Of a stretch of DNA of 6,890 bases, positions 1-6,890 are shown in pieces. Under the pieces are notes generated by a model. The model saw only the letters and a program-made list of their open reading frames with translations, made no database searches and had not been told where the DNA came from. The position numbers and the translations under genes were made by a program. Position 1 is the first letter of the stretch. Every line of letters begins with the position of its first letter. Origin of the DNA: Actinomycetota bacterium (GTDB taxonomy: Bacteria > Actinomycetota > Actinomycetes > Actinomycetales > Microbacteriaceae); NCBI GenBank assembly GCA_009702645.1, contig WLHO01000036.1, positions 1 to 6,890 of the forward strand, in the 5' to 3' direction.

Positions 1-739
1 CTACATCTAGGCTGGCACCGCCCACTAAAACCCCATCAACTTCATCGGATGCCAAGAATCCGGCCACATTCGCGCTCTTGACGGACCCGCCATACAGAAT
101 TCGGGTTGCCTGAGCAACTTCTTCTGAAGCAAGCTCAGAAATAGCCGCACGAAGCTTCTTTGCCACTTCGGCCGCTTGCTCTGATGTTGCTACCTTTCCG
201 GTTCCGATTGCCCAAACCGGTTCATATGCAACAACAAACTCCCCCAGCTCCTTATGTCCAGCTAAGGCTTTTTGAAGTTGGCTTATCGGGACAGCAGCGG
301 CGCCTTGCTCTTCAAGTTGCTCGAGAGTCTCTCCAACGCAGATAACGGGAATCAAGTTGTTCTTGAAAGCAGCGGCAACCTTGGCCTGAACAAGCTCATC
401 GTCCTCGTTATGTAGAGTGCGCCTTTCGGAATGGCCCACCAGAACGTACTTGACATCGAGCTTCTTTAGGAATTGACCCGAGATCTCTCCAGTGAATGCA
501 CCAGACTCATGCTTTGAAAGATCTTGGGCCCCTAAGACCAGCTGAAGCTTGTCGGCATCCAAAAGTGTTTGAACGCTTCTCAGGTCAGTGAAAGGTGGAA
601 AAACGGCAACTTCTACCTTGTCGTAGTCGTGACTCACATCTTTTAGTGTCCATGCAAGCTTTTGAACCAGAGCAATTGCTTGCTGGTGATCCAAATTCAT
701 TTTCCAGTTACCCGCGATAAGCGGTTTACGATCACTCAA
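1..739 (-). CDS. tpiA: Triose-phosphate isomerase, partial at the 3' end
   Basis: This enzyme interconverts dihydroxyacetone phosphate and glyceraldehyde 3-phosphate in the cytosol, feeding glycolysis. I translated 246 residues from the TTG at 739 to the window edge. Family length is about 250-260, so roughly 10-15 C-terminal residues are missing. Visible landmarks are the substrate-binding Asn11 and Lys13 in GNWKMN, the catalytic His103 in VGHSERR, the catalytic Glu173 in [11 protein letters not shown] (which runs into the mobile loop 6), and the phosphate-binding YGGSVK (216-221) and GVLVGGASL (236-244). No key residue is missing. The TTG start is chosen because it gives the family N-terminus ([15 protein letters not shown]) and has GGAGG 7 nt upstream. 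It overlaps the pgk stop by 4 nt (TTGA), so the gene is translationally coupled to pgk and very likely in the gap-pgk-tpiA operon. Identity is certain; the start is strongly supported. Confidence 0.97.
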   Translation of the reverse strand, partial: MSDRKPLIAGNWKMNLDHQQAIALVQKLAWTLKDVSHDYDKVEVAVFPPFTDLRSVQTLLDADKLQLVLGAQDLSKHESGAFTGEISGQFLKKLDVKYVLVGHSERRTLHNEDDELVQAKVAAAFKNNLIPVICVGETLEQLEEQGAAAVPISQLQKALAGHKELGEFVVAYEPVWAIGTGKVATSEQAAEVAKKLRAAISELASEEVAQATRILYGGSVKSANVAGFLASDEVDGVLVGGASLDV

Positions 740-1938
740 TTAAGAACCTCCAGGCCCGGTAGAGATTTACCCTCTAAGTATTCAAGACTAGCTCCGCCGC
801 CGGTGGAGATGTGACCGAAATCGCCTTCAGAAAAGCCGAGCGCCCGAACCGCTGCAGCGGAATCGCCGCCACCTACGACGCTCAAACCCTTAACGCGCGA
901 GAGTGCTGAGGCTACGGCTAGGGTTCCGGATGCAAATCTTTCCATTTCAAAAACTCCCATAGGGCCATTCCAGAAGCAAATTTTCGCCTCTTCAATGATC
1001 TTTGTAAAAGCCACCTCGGATTCGGGACCAATGTCCAGACCAATACCTGACTCACCGAAGCTCGTTGCCTCTAAGGCATCTGATGGTGCAATCTCAATTT
1101 CTGCATCTGCCGCAAACTTACTAGCCATTCTGATGTCAGTTGGCAAGATGATTTTTACTCCCAGTGTCTCAGCTTGATCCATGTATTGCTTAACAACTGG
1201 AATTTGGTCTTGTTCCAACAAAGAAGCTGCGACTTTGTAGCCTTTGGCTGCAAGGAATGTGAAAAGCATTCCGCCACCAACCACCAAATTATCAATCTTT
1301 GGAAGCAAAGAACCAATGACAGCTAGCTTGTCTGAAACCTTGGAACCACCCAAAACTACCGTGTACGGCTTCGAATCAGAAACGGTAAGAGCCTGAAGAA
1401 TCTTCACCTCTGCCTCTACCAGTAGCCCTGCAGCAGAAGGCAAAAGGCTAGCCAATTCGTACACGCTTGCGTGCTTGCGATGCACGACTCCGAATCCATC
1501 GCTAACAAATACATCAGCTAAATTGGCAAGCTTTTTCGCGAAAGCCATCCTGGTTTCTGCATCCTTGCTGGTTTCAGCGTCTTCGAACCTAAGGTTCTCA
1601 AGAACTGCAACATTTCCAGGTACAAGTTCTTTTGCCACGGAGCTAGCATCAGTCCCTACGGAGTCTTTTGAAAAGATCACTTCCTGGTTCAGAAGTTCAC
1701 CGAGCCTGGCTGCAACCGGTGCCAGTGAGAACTCAGGTTTGATAGTGCCTTCAGGGCGTCCCAAGTGGGAGCAGATTATGACGCTAGCCCCAAGCTCTAG
1801 TAGTTGCTTGATAGTTGGCAACGCCGCACGGATTCGACCATCATCGACGATTACGCCATTAGTGAGAGGCACATTGAAGTCAACTCGCAGCATCACGCGC
1901 TTGCCGGCTAAATCGCCGAGATCGGAAAGTGTTCTCAA
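736..1938 (-). CDS. pgk: Phosphoglycerate kinase
   Basis: It transfers the acyl phosphate of 1,3-bisphosphoglycerate to ADP, giving ATP and 3-phosphoglycerate (cytosolic glycolysis, reversible). Numbered from the TTG at 1938 the protein has 400 residues, a normal length. N-domain substrate motifs are RVDFNVP (18-24), SHLGRPEG (57-64), the LENLRF-type region (about 113-118) and [13 protein letters not shown] (146-158). The C-domain nucleotide-binding side shows GGSKVSDK (197-204), GGGMLFTFL (221-229), NGPMGVFE (324-331), GGGDSAAAV (356-364) and [11 protein letters not shown] (from 378). The start is ambiguous. A TTG at 1959 would overlap gap by 17 nt and add seven residues. The TTG at 1938 lies 4 nt after the gap stop and gives [14 protein letters not shown], closest to the family N-terminus. 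Neither has a clear Shine-Dalgarno, so coupling to gap translation is likely. The stop overlaps the tpiA start. Confidence 0.96.
   Translation of the reverse strand: MRTLSDLGDLAGKRVMLRVDFNVPLTNGVIVDDGRIRAALPTIKQLLELGASVIICSHLGRPEGTIKPEFSLAPVAARLGELLNQEVIFSKDSVGTDASSVAKELVPGNVAVLENLRFEDAETSKDAETRMAFAKKLANLADVFVSDGFGVVHRKHASVYELASLLPSAAGLLVEAEVKILQALTVSDSKPYTVVLGGSKVSDKLAVIGSLLPKIDNLVVGGGMLFTFLAAKGYKVAASLLEQDQIPVVKQYMDQAETLGVKIILPTDIRMASKFAADAEIEIAPSDALEATSFGESGIGLDIGPESEVAFTKIIEEAKICFWNGPMGVFEMERFASGTLAVASALSRVKGLSVVGGGDSAAAVRALGFSEGDFGHISTGGGASLEYLEGKSLPGLEVLN
747..751 (-). promoter_or_regulatory. Ribosome binding site deciding the TTG start of tpiA
   Basis: GGAGG, a consensus Shine-Dalgarno core, lies 7 nt before the TTG at 739-737. 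It is embedded in the last codons of pgk (Leu-Glu-Val). No ATG or GTG in the tpiA frame gives the family N-terminus, so this site is the main evidence that TTG is the initiator. Confidence 0.85.
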
Positions 1939-1942
1939 GTTT

Positions 1943-2971
<1,029 letters not shown>

Positions 2972-2988
2972 CTAAACGCTGGTTCTAA

Positions 2989-3016
2989 GTGGTACAGATC
3001 CACGCACCCTCGGGTG
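2989..3016 (-). other. Two adjacent small inverted repeats between sodA and gap
   Basis: In transcript order the first is CACCC-GA-GGGTG (3016-3005) and the second is GTGG, a 7-nt loop, then CCAC (3003-2989). Each stem is only 4-5 bp and no run of U follows, so this is not a convincing Rho-independent terminator. A second CCAC copy (3017-3014) could also pair with the same GTGG, so the hairpins are mutually exclusive with an alternative fold. It may be a weak pause or mRNA 3' structure for sodA, or chance. Confidence 0.25.
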
Positions 3017-3028
3017 GAATTGCTTGTT

Positions 3029-3652
3029 TCAGACTAGCAGTAAGCCCTTGGTCTGCCCTCTGGCAGCCTCAAAACGCGCCTGCACGTCTGTCCAAGACAC
3101 GATGTTCCAGAAGGCGGCTACGTAATCAGCCTTGACGTTCTGATAGTCCAAGTAGAAGGCATGCTCCCACATGTCCAGCATTAGAAGTGGAACGGAAGCT
3201 GCCACCAAGTTGCCTTGCTGGTCGTAAAGCTGTTCGATGATTAGACGCTGACCCAATACGTCCCAGGCAAGAATTGACCATCCGGAGCCCTGAATTCCCA
3301 TTGCGTTTGCCGTGAAGTGAGCTCGAAAACCGTCGTAGCTACCAAAAAACTCGTCGATTGCTGCTGCCAGTTCGCCAGTTGGCTTGTCTCCACCCTCTGC
3401 GGAAAGGTTCTTCCAGAAGATTGAGTGATTCACGTGACCACCAAGGTTGAAAGCTAGGTCCTTCTGAAGTTTGTTGATCCATGTGAGGTCATTCTTCTCA
3501 CGGGCTTCAGCCATTAGATCGAGTGTGGCGTTGGCCCCGGCAACATAAGCAGCGTGATGCTTGCCATGATGAAGCTGCATGATACGACCCGAGATGTGAG
3601 GCTCGAGAGCTGCGAAGTCGTAATCAAGATCTGGAAGGGTGTACTTTGTCAT
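3029..3652 (-). CDS. sodA: Superoxide dismutase, Mn/Fe family, probably Mn-type
   Basis: It dismutates superoxide to hydrogen peroxide and oxygen; no signal peptide is seen, so it is expected in the cytosol. With the ATG at 3652 it has 207 residues, typical of the family. The four metal ligands are His28 (in QLHHGKHH), His76 (in GGHVNHS), Asp160 and His164 (in DMWEHAFY), matching the spacing known from the mycobacterial enzyme. Gln145 in LYDQQGN sits where Mn-type enzymes place the active-site glutamine and where mycobacterial Fe-SOD has histidine. The glycines of NLGGH also fit the Mn type. Metal preference is therefore inferred as Mn. An in-frame ATG nine bases upstream (3661) abuts the ribosome binding site with no spacer, so the inner ATG is preferred; it yields the family N-terminus MTKYTLPDL. 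It lies between whiA and gap on the same strand, and may be read through from whiA or use its own weak promoter. Confidence 0.95.
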   Translation of the reverse strand: MTKYTLPDLDYDFAALEPHISGRIMQLHHGKHHAAYVAGANATLDLMAEAREKNDLTWINKLQKDLAFNLGGHVNHSIFWKNLSAEGGDKPTGELAAAIDEFFGSYDGFRAHFTANAMGIQGSGWSILAWDVLGQRLIIEQLYDQQGNLVAASVPLLMLDMWEHAFYLDYQNVKADYVAAFWNIVSWTDVQARFEAARGQTKGLLLV

Positions 3653-3661
3653 CGGAATCAT

Positions 3662-3666
3662 TCCTT
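3662..3666 (-). promoter_or_regulatory. Ribosome binding site deciding the sodA start
   Basis: AAGGA directly touches the first in-frame ATG (3661-3659), leaving no spacer, but lies 9 nt before the second ATG (3652-3650). Only the second spacing is functional by the usual rule, so sodA begins at 3652. Confidence 0.7.
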
Positions 3667-3684
3667 AGGTATCGGTGTATCTCT

Positions 3685-3690
3685 ATTATG
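3685..3690 (-). promoter_or_regulatory. Possible -10 element of a sodA promoter
   Basis: CATAAT, one mismatch from TATAAT, lies just past the whiA stop and about 33 nt before the sodA start. No recognisable -35 hexamer occurs at 16-18 nt spacing upstream, which would fall within the end of whiA. It would allow sodA to be expressed separately from whiA. This is weak evidence from one hexamer. Confidence 0.3.
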
Positions 3691-3703
3691 AGGCTGAAAC
3701 TCT

Positions 3704-4684
3704 CTAGTCGTTTTCGAGGTCCTCTGGCAAAAAGGCATCGGTACCTTCTATGCCCAAATCTTCGGCCTTCTTATCTGCCATTGATAGAAGCCTTCTGATT
3801 CTGCCGGCGACCGCGTCCTTGGTCATTGGCGGGTTAGCCAGTCTTCCAAGCTCGTCCAAGCTGGCCTGTTTGTGCTTTACCCTTAGCTCCCCTGCGTACT
3901 TGAGGTGCTTAGGTACATCATCTCCCAGAATCTCTAGCGCCCTCGCCACTCGAGCACCAGCGGCAACTGCGGCCTGGGCTGAGCGACGCAAGTTAGCATC
4001 GTCAAAATTCGCAAGTCGGTTTGCGGTTGCTCGCACTTCGCGTCTTAGTCGAAGCTCTTCCCACTTCAGTAGCTGTCCGTGAGCTCCCATCTGCGTAAGC
4101 ATGGCACTGATCGCATCGCCATCTCTAATAACCACCCGGAACACGCCTCTTACTTCACGGGGCTTTGCCACAATTCCCAGTCTTCTTGCCACTCCGACCA
4201 AAGCCATAGCGACTTCGTTTCCAGGGGCGGTCACTTCAAGAGCAGCGGATCGACCTGGATCGGTAAGTGAACCATGAGCAAGAAATGCGCCACGCCACAC
4301 TGCCTGGGCCTCCCCAAGAGATCCAGTCACAAGTGCTGCCGGTAGACCGCGAGCTGGACGGCCTCGAGTATCCACCAGGCCAGTTTGACGAGCAAGAACT
4401 TCACCTTGACCAAGCACTCGCACTTGATATCGGTTGGTTTTGCGGATTCCACCGGCGGAGATTACGGCAAGCTCGCTGTCGCAACCGAAAAGTTCAGTTA
4501 GATCCTTGCGAACTCTTCTGGCTACTTGCGCAGAATCTAACTCGACCTCGATGACCACTTTTCCTGAGACAAGATGCAGCCCACCGGCCAAACGTAAGAT
4601 CGTAGCGAGCTCAGCTGCGCGAACTCCGTTCTTTGGCACCTCAATGCGCGCAAGTTCGTCTTTTATGTCTGCAGTTAGTGCCAA
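3704..4684 (-). CDS. whiA: DNA-binding protein WhiA (sporulation/cell-division regulator family)
   Basis: WhiA is a transcription factor conserved in Gram-positive bacteria. In Streptomyces it works with WhiB to switch on division and sporulation genes and binds GACAC-containing promoters; in non-sporulating relatives its role is less clear. From the TTG at 4684 the protein has 326 residues, the usual length. The N-terminal half is the LAGLIDADG homing-endonuclease-like fold ([11 protein letters not shown] start, degenerate motif around RGAFLAHGS, 131-139), which lacks nuclease activity in characterised members. The asparagine-rich [14 protein letters not shown] is at 222-235. The C-terminal helix-turn-helix spans about 261-304, including [18 protein letters not shown]. 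The TTG is preferred over the GTG at 4708 because AAGGAG sits 7 nt upstream and the protein then begins as homologues do. It starts 4 nt after the rapZ stop, so the two are coupled. No yvcK lies between them, unlike in several other actinobacteria. Confidence 0.96.
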   Translation of the reverse strand: MALTADIKDELARIEVPKNGVRAAELATILRLAGGLHLVSGKVVIEVELDSAQVARRVRKDLTELFGCDSELAVISAGGIRKTNRYQVRVLGQGEVLARQTGLVDTRGRPARGLPAALVTGSLGEAQAVWRGAFLAHGSLTDPGRSAALEVTAPGNEVAMALVGVARRLGIVAKPREVRGVFRVVIRDGDAISAMLTQMGAHGQLLKWEELRLRREVRATANRLANFDDANLRRSAQAAVAAGARVARALEILGDDVPKHLKYAGELRVKHKQASLDELGRLANPPMTKDAVAGRIRRLLSMADKKAEDLGIEGTDAFLPEDLEND

Positions 4685-4688
4685 GGTG

Positions 4689-5564
4689 TTACTCCTTACC
4701 AAGGTCACGATGTCTTACCGTGACTGTGTACTCGTTGTTTCTTGAAAGAAATTCAGAAAGTTTCTGCGATACGGCAACGGATCGGTGCTTACCTCCAGTG
4801 CAACCTATTGCAATGGTGGCGTAGTGCTTGTTTTCGCGGAGGTAACCATCGAGAACAGGCTCTAGCGCCTTGGCGTAGCTTTCTACAAAGTCCATGGCAC
4901 CTGTTTGTGACAGCACATAGTCGCTTACTTGACTATCTAAGCCTGTAAATGGTCGAAGTTCTTCGTTCCAGAACGGATTAGGAATGAATCTGGCATCTGC
5001 GACGTTGTCAGCATCTACCGGAATTCCATACTTGTATCCAAAGCTCATTACAGTCAATTGCAACTTAACTGTTGAATCAACCGAGAAATGCTCGGCGGTC
5101 TTAGTTGATAGCTGGTGCACATTCAGATCGGATGTATCCATGACCACATCGGCTGATTCCCTAAGCGCAAGGAGACGTTTTCTTTCTTCAGCGATGCCAT
5201 CGAGAATTGTTCCATCCCCCTGAAGAGGATGAGGCCGGCGAACTTGCTCGAATCGCTTAACCAAAGTGGCATCATTGGCCTCTAGGTAAAGCACGCGGAC
5301 ATTAACGGCCTTGCCTCCTAGAAGAGCGAGATTGTCCTCAAGCTCACTGAAGAACTCCCCGCCTCGGACATCGATGATTACGGCAAGCCTTGGAACTGGA
5401 GTCTTTGTGATCGTAAAAAGATCTGCAATTGGACCGAGCATTTGGGGTGGCAAGTTATCCACCACATACCAGCCGAGATCTTCGAGGGAATTGCCGACAG
5501 TTGAGCGTCCAGCACCAGACATTCCAGTGACAATCAGTAGCTCATGGCCCAGATTCTCAGGCAT
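4689..5564 (-). CDS. rapZ: RapZ/YvcJ-family P-loop nucleotide-binding protein
   Basis: The 291-residue protein belongs to the UPF0042 family. E. coli RapZ is an RNA-binding adapter controlling GlmZ decay and hence glucosamine-6-phosphate synthase; B. subtilis YvcJ binds and hydrolyses nucleotide. The target in actinobacteria is not established, so the symbol marks the family only. The N-terminal P-loop is GMSGAGRS (14-21), with Arg in the usual Walker A lysine position, as I recall it in actinobacterial members. Other motifs are VDNLPP (35-40), a Walker B-like AVIIDVR (61-67) and RRPHPL (109-114). The C-terminal domain carries SFGYKYGIP (174-182), ARFIPNP (191-197), the signature [10 protein letters not shown] (254-263) and the RHRDLGKE end. 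The ATG start has GAGGGG (5570-5575) 5 nt upstream and gives the full P-loop domain. It lies 53 nt after uvrC and 4 nt before whiA. Confidence 0.95.
   Translation of the reverse strand: MPENLGHELLIVTGMSGAGRSTVGNSLEDLGWYVVDNLPPQMLGPIADLFTITKTPVPRLAVIIDVRGGEFFSELEDNLALLGGKAVNVRVLYLEANDATLVKRFEQVRRPHPLQGDGTILDGIAEERKRLLALRESADVVMDTSDLNVHQLSTKTAEHFSVDSTVKLQLTVMSFGYKYGIPVDADNVADARFIPNPFWNEELRPFTGLDSQVSDYVLSQTGAMDFVESYAKALEPVLDGYLRENKHYATIAIGCTGGKHRSVAVSQKLSEFLSRNNEYTVTVRHRDLGKE
4692..4697 (-). promoter_or_regulatory. Ribosome binding site of whiA inside the last two codons of rapZ
   Basis: AAGGAG, a near-perfect Shine-Dalgarno, is also the Lys-Glu codon pair that ends rapZ. The rapZ stop TAA (4691-4689) and four more bases follow, then the TTG start. 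Spacing is 7 nt. The GTG at 4708 would lie upstream of this site and could not use it. Confidence 0.85.
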
Positions 5565-5585
5565 TTGTTCCCCTCGTTCACCACG

Positions 5586-5606
5586 AGTCTAGCCAATTCG
5601 CGACAC
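5586..5606 (-). promoter_or_regulatory. Candidate promoter and WhiA-type GACAC motif ahead of rapZ-whiA
   Basis: In the uvrC-rapZ gap the minus strand carries TAGACT (5591-5586), a fair -10 hexamer, about 20 nt before the rapZ start. Ten bases upstream of it is GTGTC (5606-5602), whose complement on the plus strand is GACAC, the core recognised by Streptomyces WhiA. No matching -35 is visible. This could mean whiA controls its own operon, but both elements are short and may be chance. Confidence 0.22.
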
Positions 5607-5617
5607 GCCCGAGTGCG

Positions 5618-6890
5618 TTACGGCAACTGGTTTAACTGGTCCAGAATTTGCTTTGCCATGACGGGGCCAATACCGGCAACATCGGAAACTTCTTCCAAGG
5701 AGGCAAGTTTTAGTCGTTTGGCTGAACCAAAGCGTCTAAGCAAGGCAGTCACACGCTTTTCACCCAGTCCAGGAATCTCAAGCAGGGCGCTCGAGATGCC
5801 ACTTGAACGCTTTTTGCGCGAGGCCGTCAGGGCGAATCGATGTGACTCATCCCTTATTCGTTGCAACAAAAAGAGCTCCTCTGACCCTCTTGGCAGAATC
5901 ACTGGAAAGTCAGAATCCGGGAGCCAAATTTCTTCGAGCCGTTTCGCAAGCCCGCATAGGGCTAGATCCGGCACACCCGACTCAAGAATTGCTTTCTTGG
6001 CTGCTCCAACCTGAGGAATTCCTCCATCGACGACAATCAACGACGGCAGATAACTAAAGCGCCCATCATCAAGACTTTCCGGATCTCTTAGGTATTTCAG
6101 GCGACGACTTAGAACCTGATAAATAGCATCAGTATCATCCGCAGCCGCTTCGATGTTGAATTGGCGGTACTGAGACTTTTTTGGTAAACCATCCTCAAAT
6201 ACAACCATGGAAGCCACGATGTTCGTTCCTGATAAATGAGATACGTCGTAGCACTCAATTCGAAGAGGCGCTTCCGAAAGAGAGAGTGCTCTAGCAAGAG
6301 CGGAGAGTGATTCGGACCTGGCCGTGAAATCCGCGGTTCTTCTGGTCTTATACAGAGCTAATGAATGCTCCGCGTTCTCCAGCGCGGTGGCCGCAAGGGC
6401 TGCTTTGTCGCCGCGCTTTGGTACTCGGAGAGAAACTGCGCCTGCCCTGGACTCCTCAAGAAACTTTTCAAGCTCACTGGAGTCTTCCGGTAGCGCTGGA
6501 ACAAGAATCTCCTTAGGCACCGACGGAGCCTCTACACCTTCTGCGGAACTGTAGGCAAACAGGATAATTTGTCGCACCAATTCCTCAAGGGGTTGCTCAA
6601 TCTCTTTGTCAACCACCCACGATCTAACTCCCCTAATTCGGCCACCTCTGACCGAGAACAGTGAGACAGCGGCCGCCAGTTCATCGTGGGCAATTCCGAA
6701 TAGATCAGCGTCCGTTAGGTCACTGAAAACAACAGTGCTTTTCTCAAGAACCGTCTCAAGGGCCCCTATGTTGTCTCGAAGACGTGCAGCAAGTTCATAG
6801 TTTTGAGCTTCAGAAGCCCTCTCCATTCGCTCCTGGAGTATCTCAACTTGCTTTGGGTCCATACCGCTCATGAAATTCACGAGCTCCTTC
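5618..6890 (-). CDS. uvrC: Excinuclease ABC subunit C, C-terminal two thirds (5' end outside the window)
   Basis: UvrC makes both incisions around a lesion in nucleotide excision repair, acting after UvrA and UvrB. The reading frame is open to the window edge, giving 423 complete codons. The full protein is normally about 600-650 residues, so the N-terminal GIY-YIG nuclease domain lies beyond 6890. Counting from the first complete codon, the UvrB-interacting UVR motif spans about 16-48 (ending AARLRDNIGALETVL). The RNase H-like nuclease domain, responsible for the 5' incision, shows IECYDVSHLSG (Asp215), LIVVDGGIPQV (Asp288) and RDESHRFA (His350), the expected acidic and histidine catalytic positions. 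Two helix-hairpin-helix motifs end the protein: IPGLGEKRVTALLRRFGS (about 372-389) and VAGIGPVMAKQIL (404-416). The GTG at 6880 is an internal valine: homologous sequence continues through it. The stop TAA is 53 nt before rapZ. Confidence 0.96.
   Translation of the reverse strand, partial: KELVNFMSGMDPKQVEILQERMERASEAQNYELAARLRDNIGALETVLEKSTVVFSDLTDADLFGIAHDELAAAVSLFSVRGGRIRGVRSWVVDKEIEQPLEELVRQIILFAYSSAEGVEAPSVPKEILVPALPEDSSELEKFLEESRAGAVSLRVPKRGDKAALAATALENAEHSLALYKTRRTADFTARSESLSALARALSLSEAPLRIECYDVSHLSGTNIVASMVVFEDGLPKKSQYRQFNIEAAADDTDAIYQVLSRRLKYLRDPESLDDGRFSYLPSLIVVDGGIPQVGAAKKAILESGVPDLALCGLAKRLEEIWLPDSDFPVILPRGSEELFLLQRIRDESHRFALTASRKKRSSGISSALLEIPGLGEKRVTALLRRFGSAKRLKLASLEEVSDVAGIGPVMAKQILDQLNQLP

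Noticed and set aside
14..21. Loss of the Walker A lysine in RapZ (Arg at residue 20; the numbers given are protein residues, not bases) as a sign of a dead P-loop
   Set aside because: The GAGR form is what I recall for actinobacterial members of this family, including the mycobacterial one, so it looks like a lineage trait rather than decay.
4685..4708. GTG at 4708 as the whiA start, overlapping rapZ
   Set aside because: It lies upstream of the good AAGGAG site and adds eight residues absent from the family N-terminus as I know it. The TTG at 4684 fits better.
5544..6014. 156-codon open frame on the plus strand opposite uvrC and the rapZ start
   Set aside because: It covers conserved UvrC catalytic and helix-hairpin-helix coding sequence in antisense, with no recognisable domain. 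It is a shadow frame.
6871..6880. GTG at 6880 with AAGGAG just upstream as a start of a short uvrC-like gene
   Set aside because: The frame stays open to the window edge and reads as UvrC sequence through this point (KELVNFMSG). The purine run is only 3 nt away, too close. The gene is simply cut by the window edge.

Overview
The window holds seven genes, all on the minus strand and tightly packed. In transcription order (high to low coordinates) they are uvrC (5' end outside the window), rapZ, whiA, a Mn/Fe-family superoxide dismutase (sodA), gap, pgk and tpiA (last few codons outside the window). WhiA and the uvrC-rapZ-whiA order point to Actinomycetota. A superoxide dismutase between whiA and gap, protein sequences that read like Microbacteriaceae, and a G+C content near one half (31 of the first 60 bases) suggest a small-genome Microbacteriaceae lineage such as the freshwater Rhodoluna/Aquiluna group. 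The family assignment is an inference from remembered homologues, not a search.

Layout on the minus strand: uvrC ends at 5618. A 53-nt gap carries a possible weak promoter and a GACAC pentamer. rapZ (5564-4689) is followed after 4 nt by whiA, whose best start is a TTG at 4684 rather than the upstream GTG at 4708. whiA ends at 3704. A gap of about 50 nt holds a possible -10 element and the ribosome binding site of sodA (3652-3029). An 81-nt gap with two tiny hairpins and no U-tract precedes gap (2947-1943). pgk begins at a TTG (best guess 1938) 4 nt after the gap stop. tpiA begins at a TTG (739) that overlaps the pgk stop by 4 nt and has a GGAGG ribosome binding site. No gene-free stretch exceeds 81 nt.

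Functionally there are two blocks. uvrC, rapZ and whiA cover nucleotide excision repair, a P-loop/RNA-binding-type regulator, and a cell-division/differentiation regulator. gap, pgk and tpiA are three consecutive enzymes of lower and middle glycolysis, probably translated from one coupled message. sodA sits between the blocks. I found no mobile element, CRISPR array, RNA gene, toxin-antitoxin pair or unfamiliar gene cassette. This is a core housekeeping region, and I do not see an undescribed system in it. The points worth a second look concern translation starts and gene coupling: three TTG starts, all at gene junctions, and a ribosome binding site embedded in the last two codons of rapZ. The absence of yvcK between rapZ and whiA is also notable.
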